Assembly: GCF_042662125.1 (NCBI RefSeq)
Contig: NZ_JBHSXL010000009.1
Location: 620,001-684,000 of the forward strand
DNA from: Halopenitus salinus
GTDB taxonomy: Archaea; Halobacteriota; Halobacteria; Halobacteriales; Haloferacaceae
Length of the DNA stretch: 64,000 bases
Direction of reading: 5' to 3'
Shown here: in pieces, positions 10,159-18,461 of the stretch
How the letters are laid out: each line of letters opens with the position of its first letter
Position numbering within the stretch: the stretch's first letter is position 1
The notes under the pieces: model-generated
Told to the model about the DNA's origin: nothing
What the model saw: the letters and a program-made list of their open reading frames with translations, nothing else
Database searches by the model: none
Made by a program: the position numbers and the translations under genes

Positions 10159-10770
10159 TCAACCGTCGTCGGGATCGCCGACGTCCTCGGGGACGTCCGC
10201 GTCCGTCCGGAACTCCCGAAAGAGGTTCTCGAAGTCCGCGTGGCTGTCCATGCTCGTGATCGCCTCGTCGAGCGAGCCTTTGAGCTCGTCGAGACGCTCT
10301 GTGAGTTCGTCGTACTCCTCGCTCTCCTCGAGGGTTGCTCGTCCCTTCTCGGACTCGAGGACGGCCCGCTTCGAGGCCAGAGAGAAGAACTCCTGAACCC
10401 CCGCGTCGTACTGGCTGCGGCGGTTGAGCTCCTCGACGGTCTCCCGGAGGGCCTCCTTCGTGACCGGCTTCACCAGGTAGTCGTCGAACCCCATCTCGAC
10501 GATGTCGAAATCCGGCTCGACGGCCGTCACCATCGCAACCCGACAGTCGATCCCGCGCTCGCGGACCGTCTCCAACACCTCGTCTCCGGAGAGTCCGGGC
10601 ATTCGTCGATCCAGGAGGATCACGTCGATGTCCTCCGAGAGGGCGTCGAGCGCCTCCTGGCCGCCGTAGGCAGTTCGGACGCGGTACTCGTCGCCGAGCC
10701 ACGCGGCGTATAGATCCGCCAGATCAGGTTCGTCCTCGACCACGAGGACGAGCGGGGGTTCCTCACTCAT
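10159..10770 (-). CDS. Response regulator with HalX domain
   Basis: A 203-residue protein with an N-terminal receiver domain: acidic pair ED (12-13), phospho-acceptor Asp54 in VILLDRRMPG, Thr in MVTAVEP and Lys in DYLVKPV. The C-terminal half is the haloarchaeal HalX domain, a coiled-coil-rich output of unknown mechanism (SLASKRAVLESEK, ELTERLDELKGSLDE). No DNA-binding domain is visible. No histidine kinase is encoded nearby, so it is an orphan here. An AT-rich GGTATTTTGATATGC stretch lies about 60-75 bases upstream (10830-10846) and may be its promoter with a longer leader. Confidence 0.9.
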   Translation of the reverse strand: MSEEPPLVLVVEDEPDLADLYAAWLGDEYRVRTAYGGQEALDALSEDIDVILLDRRMPGLSGDEVLETVRERGIDCRVAMVTAVEPDFDIVEMGFDDYLVKPVTKEALRETVEELNRRSQYDAGVQEFFSLASKRAVLESEKGRATLEESEEYDELTERLDELKGSLDEAITSMDSHADFENLFREFRTDADVPEDVGDPDDG

Positions 10771-10924
10771 GGGTCATCGAGTTGGCGACAGAGTCGCTTG
10801 CTCGAAGGTTGTGTCGTCTTTGCATATCAAAATACCCCTTGTGGATCGGTTTCGCTGGTTTCTCCCGATCGGGGGGATGGCTCCGGGCGCCGTCGAGTAC
10901 GGATCGCGTCTCGAGAGGCCGCGA

Positions 10925-12421
10925 TCACTCCTGCGGGCTGTAGTTCGGCGCCTCGTCCGTGATCATCACGTCGTGCGGGTGGCCCTCGGTCTGGCCCGCG
11001 GCGGAGACGCGGACGAACTCGGCGCGCTCCTTCACGCCCGGGATCGTCTCGGCGCCGACGTATCCCATCCCGGAGCGCATCCCGCCGACGAGCTGGTAGA
11101 GCTCGGAGGCGAGAGAGCCCTTGTAGGGCGTCGCGGCCTCGACGCCCTCGGGGACGAAGTCCTCGTCCTCGTCGGCGTCCTTGAGGTATCGGTCGCCGCC
11201 GCCGGACTGCATCGCGCCGACCGAGCCCATCCCGCGGTACTGCTTGTACTTCTTGCCGTTCATCGTGATCACGCGCCCCGGCGCCTCGTCGGTGCCCGCG
11301 AAGTAGGACCCGAGCATGACGGCGTCCGCGCCGGCGGCGATCGCCTTGATCGCGTCGCCCGAATAGCGGATCCCTCCGTCGGCGATGACGGGGACGTCCT
11401 CCTCCGAGGCGACGTCCGCGACCTCCGAGACCGCCGTGATCTGGGGCATCCCGGCGCCGGAGACGACGCGGGTGGTACAGATCGATCCCGGTCCGATGCC
11501 GACCTTGAGCCCGTCCGCGAAGTCGACGGCGGCCTCGGCCGCCTCGCGCGTCCCGACGTTTCCGACGACCACGTCGGCGTCCACCGTCTCGCCGATCGCC
11601 CGCGCCGAATCGAGCACGTTCATGTTGTGTGCGTGCGCGCAGTCGATGAACAGCACGTCCGCTCCGGCCTCGTCCGCGGCCACGGCGCGGTCCTCCTCGA
11701 AGGGCCCGACGGCGACGCCGGCGATCAGACGGCCCTCCGCGTCGCGGGCGGCCTGTTCGTGCTCGCGGCGCTGGAGGACGCCCTGCATCGTCACGAGGCC
11801 GACGAGCCTGTCGTCCTCGTCGACGACCGGGACGCGCTCGATCTTGTGGTCGTACATCAGCTCCAGCGCCTCCCTGGCGGTCACGTCCTCGTCGGCCGTG
11901 ATGACCTCGTCGGTCATCGCCTCGCGGACGGCGTCCTCCTCGCCGACCTCGAGGTAGGGACGGATGTCCGTTCCCGAGATGATGCCGAGGACGACGTCGT
12001 CGTCGTCGACGACCGGGGCGCCGGAGACGCCCTCGCGTTCCATCGTCGCGTCCGCCTCGCGAACGGTCATCTCCGGGGTCACCGTCACGACGTCCTCCCG
12101 GCGGATGACGAGTTCGTGTGCGCGTTTGACCTGCTCTACTGCCGCCGCCGTCTCCTCGACGGTCATGTTGCGGTGGAGCACGCCGAGTCCCCCCTCGCGA
12201 GCCATCGCGATCGCGAGTTCGGCCTCCGTGACGGTGTCCATCGCCGCGGAGAGGACGGGGACGTTGATCTCCACGTTTCGCGAGACGCGCGAGGAGACGT
12301 CCGCCTCGTCGGGCTCGACCCGACTTTCCTTGGGTCGCAAGAGGACGTCGTCGAAGGTCAACGCCTCCGGGACGCGGAGCTTCTCGGAGAACGGGCCGCC
12401 GGTGGGAGAATCCTTCGCCAT
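10925..12421 (-). CDS. guaB: Inosine-5'-monophosphate dehydrogenase
   Basis: A 498-residue enzyme oxidising IMP to XMP with NAD, the committed step of GMP synthesis. The (beta/alpha)8 barrel is interrupted by two CBS domains at about residues 95-215. The active-site loop GIGPGSICTTRVV contains catalytic Cys315; IADGGIRYSGD and MLGSYFAGTDEAPG are phosphate and K+ site segments, and the flap contains YRGMGSVGAM. The ATG (12419-12421) gives the usual opening before LTFDDVLLRP. A TTTTTGC box lies about 25-30 bases upstream; another TATA-like run overlaps the ATG itself, but no start codon downstream would fit it. Confidence 0.95.
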   Translation of the reverse strand: MAKDSPTGGPFSEKLRVPEALTFDDVLLRPKESRVEPDEADVSSRVSRNVEINVPVLSAAMDTVTEAELAIAMAREGGLGVLHRNMTVEETAAAVEQVKRAHELVIRREDVVTVTPEMTVREADATMEREGVSGAPVVDDDDVVLGIISGTDIRPYLEVGEEDAVREAMTDEVITADEDVTAREALELMYDHKIERVPVVDEDDRLVGLVTMQGVLQRREHEQAARDAEGRLIAGVAVGPFEEDRAVAADEAGADVLFIDCAHAHNMNVLDSARAIGETVDADVVVGNVGTREAAEAAVDFADGLKVGIGPGSICTTRVVSGAGMPQITAVSEVADVASEEDVPVIADGGIRYSGDAIKAIAAGADAVMLGSYFAGTDEAPGRVITMNGKKYKQYRGMGSVGAMQSGGGDRYLKDADEDEDFVPEGVEAATPYKGSLASELYQLVGGMRSGMGYVGAETIPGVKERAEFVRVSAAGQTEGHPHDVMITDEAPNYSPQE

Positions 12422-12786
12422 ATAAATCGTCGTTGCGTCGCCAGCAAAAACGTTGCGAGTCGTCACCGTCGTGTATCCGATTGCCAACCGACGACGATGA
12501 ATGACCAGCTTCGTGGATCGATCCGTGAAGCGACCGCCGTGGCTTGACCTTCGTGGGTCGACTTCCGTGGCTCGACCTCCGCCACCCTCCGTGGCCGATC
12601 GCGGGTTCGGGTGGTCCCGATGGCGTCGCGATCGAATGACTCCGTCGTTCGCCGGACATCGAGGCGGACGAACGATCGAAAACGTCCACGAAACCCCCCG
12701 ATCACACGCGAACGATCGCGATCGAGGATCGGTATGTGAATGCGGGTCGCACAACGTTTATCAGCGATCCATCTGTAACTACGAGT
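12422..12786. other. Intergenic region between guaB and the small gene
   Basis: A 365-base stretch with the guaB promoter at its left end. At about 12520-12580 there are imperfect 14-15 base repeats of the type CGTGGCTTGACCTT / CGTGGGTCGACTT / CCGTGGCTCGACCT. Open frames through it have no family resemblance and poor codon bias, so I treat it as non-coding. The right end carries TTTATC (12757-12762), the presumed promoter of the next gene. Confidence 0.5.
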
Positions 12787-12981
12787 ATGGACTCCGACAG
12801 TCCCGCCAGTGTGAGTGTTGCCGGACGGCCGATCGCGTTCGCGAAGCCCGGCACATTTACATTTACTGTTACTGGGGACTGCACGGACCGCTCCGGACTC
12901 GACGCCACGCGCGTGCGCCGCGGCTATCGTGGCCCGTCCGGACACCGCCGTTTGCCCGACGGTGAGGGCGTGCCGGCCTGA
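12787..12981 (+). CDS. Possible small protein upstream of the DUF5794 gene
   Basis: A 64-codon frame starting at ATG 12787, with TTTATC exactly 25-30 bases upstream and its TGA (12979-12981) directly abutting the ATG of the DUF5794 gene. The N-terminal half looks beta-rich and moderately hydrophobic (VSVAGRPIAFAKPGTFTFTV); the second half is basic and low-complexity (RRGYRGPSGHRR). I recognise no family, and codon use is less GC-biased at third positions in the middle. It may be a real leaderless gene coupled to the next one, or the leader of the DUF5794 transcript. Confidence 0.4.
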   Translation: MDSDSPASVSVAGRPIAFAKPGTFTFTVTGDCTDRSGLDATRVRRGYRGPSGHRRLPDGEGVPA

Positions 12982-13893
12982 ATGAGCGTCTCCAGGCACC
13001 CGGTCGCGCTCCGTCTCGAGGAGCGCGTCGGCGGCGCGACCAGACTGCTCGCCACCGTGATGGCGCTTCCGCTCATCGACGGGATCTTCCCGGCGCTCGT
13101 GTTGGCCGGCGCCCTCTCGACGTTCGTCGGCGTCGTCGAGACCGGACTGTTGATCTTCGGCGGCTCCGCGACCATGGCGGTCATCCTCGCCGAGATGGAC
13201 GGAACCAGACGCGAGCAGGTCCGGTCGGTGCTCGCGATCGGCGCGCTCGTCGTTCCGGTCGCCGCGCTTCAGGCCGCGATCGCGCCGACGATCGCCGGAC
13301 TGCTCGATCTGGCGGTCTTCCAGCGGTTCGCGGGCCTCGTGATACTCACCGTGGCCGCGAAGACGGCCTCCTCGAAGGTCGGGGACGTGTTACCGAACCC
13401 CAGCGTGATCATCGCGCTCGGGCTCGTCGCGAGCGTCTCGCCGGCGGGCGCCGAGGTGGCGTTCTCGAGCGACCCCGAGGTCGTCGTCCGTGGCGCCGCG
13501 GCCGCCGCGGTCGGCGTCGCGTTCGCGCTCGCCGTCGCTCTGGCGGCGCCTCGACTCCGCGGACAGGTGGACATCGACCGCTTTCGGTTCGGCTCCGCTG
13601 TCGCGCTCGGCGTGCTCGCGTTGCCGATCCTCGGCCTGCTCGAGACGGACGCGCCCATCGCGCTCGCGGTGCTCGTCGTCACCGCCCTGTTCGCGTACGA
13701 CCCGACGGATACCGTCGAGACGTCGACGCCCGCCGCGTCCGCCGAGGACCAAACGAACGAGGACGGGACGTCCGAGATCCCGAGCGGAGACGACGCGTCC
13801 GTGACGGGACCCGAGGCCGACGTCGAGCCCTCCCGTGCGGAGACGGACCCTGACCCGGTCGACGAGGGCGCGACCCGCGCGCCCTGGCTGTGA
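12982..13893 (+). CDS. DUF5794 family membrane protein
   Basis: A 303-residue haloarchaeal membrane protein. About seven hydrophobic segments lie between residues 20 and 235 (for example ALVLAGALSTFVGVVETGLL and VLVVTALFAYDP at the end), followed by a polar, acidic, probably disordered tail of about 65 residues. The conserved opening HPVALRLEERVGGATRLLATVMALPLIDG region is what I associate with DUF5794. Function unknown. The start abuts the preceding small frame (TGAATG). A short 16-bp direct repeat follows its stop codon. Confidence 0.8.
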   Translation: MSVSRHPVALRLEERVGGATRLLATVMALPLIDGIFPALVLAGALSTFVGVVETGLLIFGGSATMAVILAEMDGTRREQVRSVLAIGALVVPVAALQAAIAPTIAGLLDLAVFQRFAGLVILTVAAKTASSKVGDVLPNPSVIIALGLVASVSPAGAEVAFSSDPEVVVRGAAAAAVGVAFALAVALAAPRLRGQVDIDRFRFGSAVALGVLALPILGLLETDAPIALAVLVVTALFAYDPTDTVETSTPAASAEDQTNEDGTSEIPSGDDASVTGPEADVEPSRAETDPDPVDEGATRAPWL

Positions 13894-13900
13894 GCACGGG

Positions 13901-13932
13901 ACGGTCCGCTCCACGCACGGTCCGCTCCACAG
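13901..13932 (+). repeat. 16-bp tandem repeat just past a stop codon
   Basis: Two near-identical units, acggtccgctccacgc (13901-13916) and acggtccgctccacag (13917-13932), start seven bases after the DUF5794 stop codon; a degenerate third (ACGGCCCGCCCG) follows. The pilin-like gene's AT-rich box (GCTTATTGG) comes after the array. Confidence 0.75.
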
Positions 13933-13983
13933 GACGGCCCGCCCGAGGACATGCTTATTGGGACGGGGGCTGTTCGACTCCGT

Positions 13984-14736
13984 ATGTTCCGCGAGGATCG
14001 ACGGGGGGTGAGCGAGGTGATCGGGTTCGTGCTCGTCTTCTCGCTCGTGGTCGCCTCCGTCGGGATCGTCTTCACCGTCGGGCTCGGCGGCCTCCAGGAC
14101 GCCCGCGACACGGAGCGGGTGACGAACGCCGAGCGCGCCTTCGACGTCCTCGCGGAGAACTACCGAGACGTGCTGGCCGGCACGCCCTCGCGGTCGACCC
14201 AGATCCGGCTTTCGGGCGCGGACATGCGCGCCGGCGACGACGTCGAGTTCGAGGTCCGCGACGGCGACGGCAACACGACCGCCTCCTGGAGCGTGACGTC
14301 CATCGTCTTCGCGGTCGACGACGAATCGATCCGGTTCGTCAACGGCGCCGTGATCCGCGAAAGTCGCGACGGGGCCGTCATGATTCAGGATCCCCCCGGG
14401 TTCGTCGGGGCCGATCGCGCGCTGTTTCAGGACGTGGCGTTCAAAAACGGCGGTCCCGCGGGCGTCGGCGGCGATCGGACGGTCCAGGTCCGAACCGAAC
14501 ACACGAGCAACTCGGACAACATCGGGTCGAACGTCTACGAGAACACGACCGGCCGGGAGCTGTGGATCGTGACTCACAATCCCGAACCGTGGAGAACCTA
14601 CTACGGCGACCGGGGATTGTCCTGTGGGGTGACGGACCTCGCGGACGACGACCGCGATCGCGTCGAGTGCGAGCTCGACGGTCTCGACCGGTTCGTCGTG
14701 GTCGATCAGGGCTCGATCACGTTCTCGTTCGAGTAG
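13984..14736 (+). CDS. Type IV pilin-like exported protein (DUF7289-like)
   Basis: A 250-residue protein. Its start carries an archaeal class III (prepilin-type) signal: charged MFREDRRGVSEVIG followed by a hydrophobic helix FVLVFSLVVASVGIVFTVGL, so PibD-type processing and membrane or pilus assembly are likely. The rest is a beta-rich extracytoplasmic domain with potential N-glycosylation sequons (NTTA, NTTG) and two Cys (SCGV, VECEL) that could form a disulfide. The ATG at 13984 is preferred to the one at 13951 because it brings the signal to the N-terminus and has a GCTTATTGG box about 28 bases upstream. Confidence 0.8.
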   Translation: MFREDRRGVSEVIGFVLVFSLVVASVGIVFTVGLGGLQDARDTERVTNAERAFDVLAENYRDVLAGTPSRSTQIRLSGADMRAGDDVEFEVRDGDGNTTASWSVTSIVFAVDDESIRFVNGAVIRESRDGAVMIQDPPGFVGADRALFQDVAFKNGGPAGVGGDRTVQVRTEHTSNSDNIGSNVYENTTGRELWIVTHNPEPWRTYYGDRGLSCGVTDLADDDRDRVECELDGLDRFVVVDQGSITFSFE

Positions 14737-14763
14737 GCTTCCCGGCTCGCCGAGCGCGCCTCC

Positions 14764-17700
14764 TCACTTCTCGAGCGCGTTTGCGACCTTCTCGATCGGA
14801 TGGGGCGGCTCGCCGTCGGTCTCGACCTCGAGGTGGTCGAGCTGCGACCGACAGGACGCCCCGGGAGCGACGACCGTCTCGCCGGAGCTGTCGCCGACCT
14901 GCTCGGCGAGAATTCCCCCGATCGACTCGCTCATCGAGAGGTGTTCCGCCTCGTAGCCGAAGGACCCGGCCATCCCACAACACGTCGAATCGAGCGGGTC
15001 GACCGAATACCCAGCCCGTCGGAGGACCCCGACCGCGTGGTGGTCCTTCGTCGTGGACTTCTGGTGGCAGTGGCCGTGGTAGACCAGGCTCTCGGCGGGC
15101 GCCTCGAGCGGGAGGTCCTCGTCCAGCCGGAGGACGTCGATGAACTCACAGACCCCGTAGGCGTTCTCCGCGACGCGGACGACCGACTCGTCGTCGCTGC
15201 CGAGGATGTCGAGGTAGTCCGACTGCAGCATCACCGCGTCCGAGGGCTCGACGCTCACGACGCTCCAGCCGTCCTCGAGGTACGGATCGAGTTCGTCGAC
15301 GGTCGCGCGCGCGGTCTCGCGAGCGCGATCGATGAACCCCTTCGAGTACGCCGGCCGGCCGCTCCCGTCGACGTCGGGGATCGCGACGTGGCAGTCGGCG
15401 GCCTCGAGGACCCGTATCGCGGCCTTTCCGGCGGCCGGGTGCATGTAGGTCGTGTAGACGTCCGGCAGCAGGAACACGCGGTGGGCGGCCTCCTCGACCG
15501 GAACGGCGGCGCCGCCGCGTGCCTCGAACCAGTCGATCAGGCTCTCCGATCGGAACCGGGGGAGGTCGCGCTCGCTTGCGATCCCGACCGTCTTCTCCAT
15601 CGCCCAGCTCGCGCCGGGGAGGTTCGGAAGCGCGTTCGCGATCGGCGCCAGGGTCGAGCCGATCGGCGCGAGCGTCTCGATGCTCGCGAACAGTCGGTCC
15701 CGGAAGCTCGATCCGTGCTCCTGGTGGCGGGCGTGTGCCACCTCGGCTTTCAGCTTCGCCATGTCCACCTCGCTCGGACAGTCCTTCGAACAGCCCTTAC
15801 AGCCGATACACAGATCGAGGACCTCGTTCGCGAACTCGTCGTCGGTCGGGTCCTCGGGGAGATCGCCGGACATCGCCCCGCGGAGCATGTTCGCGCGTCC
15901 GCGGGTCGCCTGTATCTCCTCGTCGGCGGCCCGGTAGGTCGGACACATCACGCCCCCGGTCGTCTCCTGGGGACCGCGACAGCCGCCACAGCCGTGACAC
16001 AGCTCCACCATCCCCTGCATCCCGTTCTCGTTGGCCCACTCGAGGGCCGGATCGAATCCGGCCTCGAAGTCGTACTCGGGGGAAAACCGGAGGTTCTCGG
16101 TCATGTCGATGTCGCCACACACCTGGCCGGGGTTCAACAGCCAGTCGGGATCGAAGGCGGTCTTCAGCTCGCGGAACGCGGTCCAGAGGTCCTCGCCGTA
16201 GAGCTTCCGGTTCCACTGGGTCCGCGCGCGTCCGTCGCCGTGCTCGCCGGAGATCGACCCGCCGAGGCTCACGACCACGTCGGAGACGGCCTCGGCGATC
16301 GACTCCATGGTCTCTACGCCCTCGACGGTCTTCGTGTCGATGAGCGGCCGAACGTGTAGGACGCCCGGACCGGCGTGCGCGTAGAAGGCCGCGAAGGTGC
16401 CGTGGTCCTCGAGGATGCGCTGGAACTCGCGTGCGTACTCCGGGAGGTGTTCGGGCGGGATCGCACAGTCCTCGATGAAGGAGATGTGCTTGGCGTCGGA
16501 GGTCCGGCCGAGCAGGATCGGAAGCCCCGACTTGCGCATCTTCCAGAACCGCTCGCGGGTCGACTCGTCGTGTGCCTCCATCGCCGCGACCGCGTTGTGC
16601 GGCGCGTCGGTGATCCCGGCGGCGCCGTCGCTCGGGTCCGCCTCCGAGTCGCCGTCCGGAACGCGGTCGGCGATCAGGTCGGCCACCTTCCGGCGTCCCT
16701 CGGCGTCGTCGTCGGCGTAGAACTCCACGAGGAGCGCGGAGTCGGTCCCCTCGGGCAACATCCCGACGACGTCGCCGAACTTCTCCGTGTCCCCGGCCAG
16801 TCCGAGCAGCACGTCGTCCATCACCTCGACGGCGGCCGGATCGTGTTCGAGGATCGGGGCCACGTCCTCCATCGCGTCCACGAGGCTCCCGTAGGTCAAG
16901 AGCGCGACCGCCTTCGTCTCGGGAACCTCCTCCAGGGAGACGGTCGCGCGGGTCACGACCGCGAGCGTCCCCTCGCTGCCCGCCAGCAGTCGCCCGAGGT
17001 TGACGGTCCCCTCGTCGCCGTACTCGCCGCGGTACTCCGCGAGCAGGCGGTCGAGGTTGTACCCCGAGACGTTGCGTTTCAGCTCCGGGAAGCGCGCGTC
17101 GATCTCCTCGGCCTCCTCGTCGATGATCCGGACGACCGCGGCGGCGATCCGTGCCTCGAGATCGACGTCGTCGCTCGTCCTCTCCCCGACCTCGGAGTCG
17201 TCCGGAGGGCCCGCTCTCTCGAGAGCAGCCTCCGCCTCGTCCGCCCGTTCGCGAAGCTCCTCGACGGCGACCTCGCCGAAGGTGGTCACGGTGCCGTCGG
17301 CCAGGACGACCTCCAGCTCCTCGACGTAGTGGTCGGTCTTGCCGTAGACGAGCGAGTGCGATCCGGTCGAGTTGTTGCCGATCGCTCCCCCGATCGCCGA
17401 CTTGTCACGCCAGGCGGGATCGGGCGCGAACTTCAGTTCGTCCGTCTCGAGCTCGCGGTTGAGATCGCCGATGTACGCGCCGGCGTCGACGGTCGCGGTG
17501 CGCCCCTCGACGTCGATCTCCCGCACCTCGTCCATGTGTCGCGAGAGGTCCAACACGACCGCCTCGTTGACGGTCTGGCCGGCCAGCGAGGTTCCACCGC
17601 CGCGCGGCAGGACCGGAACGCCCTCCTCGAAGCAGTAGGAGACGACGGCGGCGACGTCCGCCGTCGACCGGGGCAACACCACCCCGATCGGCGTCACCTC

Positions 17701-17883
17701 GTAGGCGGACGCGTCGGTGGCGTACAGCTGTCGGGTGTAGGCGTCGAACCGGACCTCGCCGTCGACGCGGGCCGAAAGCGCCTCCATCAGCTCCGGTCGC
17801 TCGAGCTCGCCGCCCCGGTAGTCGAAGTCCGCGTCGACGAGCGGGTCCACCTCCCCCGTGGATCCGTCCGCGTGTTTGCTCAT
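14764..17883 (-). CDS. FAD-binding and Fe-S dehydrogenase, D-lactate/glycolate type
   Basis: A 1039-residue fusion of a GlcD/DLD-like flavoprotein and a GlpC-like iron-sulfur protein. The N-terminal PCMH-type FAD domain contains VLPRGGGTSLAGQTVN and AIGGAIGNNSTGSHS; the FAD-oxidase C domain has SGEHGDGRARTQWN. Then come two cluster motifs: CHGCGGC from Cys629 with a distal CP, and CIGCKGCSKDCP from Cys692. The C-terminal CCG-type half has HGHCHQKST and DSTCCGMAGSFG. It would oxidise D-lactate or a similar 2-hydroxyacid and feed electrons to the respiratory chain. Start ATG 17881-17883 is preferred to an upstream Met. Confidence 0.9.
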   Translation of the reverse strand: MSKHADGSTGEVDPLVDADFDYRGGELERPELMEALSARVDGEVRFDAYTRQLYATDASAYEVTPIGVVLPRSTADVAAVVSYCFEEGVPVLPRGGGTSLAGQTVNEAVVLDLSRHMDEVREIDVEGRTATVDAGAYIGDLNRELETDELKFAPDPAWRDKSAIGGAIGNNSTGSHSLVYGKTDHYVEELEVVLADGTVTTFGEVAVEELRERADEAEAALERAGPPDDSEVGERTSDDVDLEARIAAAVVRIIDEEAEEIDARFPELKRNVSGYNLDRLLAEYRGEYGDEGTVNLGRLLAGSEGTLAVVTRATVSLEEVPETKAVALLTYGSLVDAMEDVAPILEHDPAAVEVMDDVLLGLAGDTEKFGDVVGMLPEGTDSALLVEFYADDDAEGRRKVADLIADRVPDGDSEADPSDGAAGITDAPHNAVAAMEAHDESTRERFWKMRKSGLPILLGRTSDAKHISFIEDCAIPPEHLPEYAREFQRILEDHGTFAAFYAHAGPGVLHVRPLIDTKTVEGVETMESIAEAVSDVVVSLGGSISGEHGDGRARTQWNRKLYGEDLWTAFRELKTAFDPDWLLNPGQVCGDIDMTENLRFSPEYDFEAGFDPALEWANENGMQGMVELCHGCGGCRGPQETTGGVMCPTYRAADEEIQATRGRANMLRGAMSGDLPEDPTDDEFANEVLDLCIGCKGCSKDCPSEVDMAKLKAEVAHARHQEHGSSFRDRLFASIETLAPIGSTLAPIANALPNLPGASWAMEKTVGIASERDLPRFRSESLIDWFEARGGAAVPVEEAAHRVFLLPDVYTTYMHPAAGKAAIRVLEAADCHVAIPDVDGSGRPAYSKGFIDRARETARATVDELDPYLEDGWSVVSVEPSDAVMLQSDYLDILGSDDESVVRVAENAYGVCEFIDVLRLDEDLPLEAPAESLVYHGHCHQKSTTKDHHAVGVLRRAGYSVDPLDSTCCGMAGSFGYEAEHLSMSESIGGILAEQVGDSSGETVVAPGASCRSQLDHLEVETDGEPPHPIEKVANALEK

Positions 17884-18002
17884 ACGCCCGGGTGGAACTC
17901 CGGCGACATAAAGCGTGCTCACCGCCTCGACGGAGTTCGACGGCGAGGTCGAAGAACGCGATCGAAAAAAGCGGTCCGCGGATCGAGTTGCGTTTGCGGT
18001 GA

Positions 18003-18263
18003 TCAGGCGGTAACGGCCCGCTCCGGCTCGTCCTCGAGCGTTTCCTCGCTTTCCGTCCCGTCGGTGACGGCTCCGGCGAGGGCGCCGGCGAGTTCGATCA
18101 CGGCCTCGGCGTGTTCGGCCCGCGAGCCGTGCATCGTCATGGGCGACGTGCCGAGTTCACGATAGGTCCGGAGGTCCTCGGACTCGAGGATCCCGTTCTC
18201 GTGGAACTCCCGCGAGATCGTACCGAGCAGGTTGTGGACGTGGATGAGTTCGTTCTTCTGCAT
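18003..18263 (-). CDS. UPF0058 family protein
   Basis: An 86-residue cytoplasmic protein of the archaeal UPF0058 family, recognised by the opening MQKNELIHVHNLLGTISREF and the HGSRAEHAEAVIELA segment. The family is helical and of unknown function. The ATG at 18261-18263 gives the standard start; an upstream in-frame Met at 18287 would add eight residues. The acidic tail (SEETLEDEPE) is typical of halophiles. It is divergent from korA. Confidence 0.85.
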   Translation of the reverse strand: MQKNELIHVHNLLGTISREFHENGILESEDLRTYRELGTSPMTMHGSRAEHAEAVIELAGALAGAVTDGTESEETLEDEPERAVTA

Positions 18264-18352
18264 GTCGATCCGATACGGGATCCACACGGGTAAATCCGTC
18301 GCCGATCGAAGGACAGTATCCGGCGACCCCCCGGAACTATCACCTTCGATCC

Positions 18353-18381
18353 TTATAAATCAACGATCCCAAAGGATCGTT
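18353..18381 (+). promoter_or_regulatory. korA promoter with TATA box and perfect palindrome
   Basis: TTATAAA at 18353-18359 is a strong TATA box. Immediately downstream lies a perfect inverted repeat, AACGATCC (18362-18369), four-base spacer, GGATCGTT (18374-18381). A start site about 26 bases after the TATA box would fall at the right edge of the palindrome, so a bound protein would block initiation. The leader to the korA ATG would be about 80 bases, long for a haloarchaeon, and includes GGAGG 13 bases before the ATG. Confidence 0.65.
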
Positions 18382-18461
18382 AATTGTGAATCCATAGCAA
18401 GCCCTAATAGGTGGCCGTTGCAACCTTTCACCACTCGGCCTACGGAGGGCCAGACCCACCA

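Noticed and set aside
10769..12547. A 592-codon forward frame opposite guaB
   Set aside because: High-GC antisense shadow; composition is Arg/Asp/Val repeats without family features while guaB is unmistakable on the other strand.
16375..18165. A 596-codon forward frame opposite the D-lactate-type dehydrogenase
   Set aside because: Antisense shadow of a clear gene; no independent start signal.
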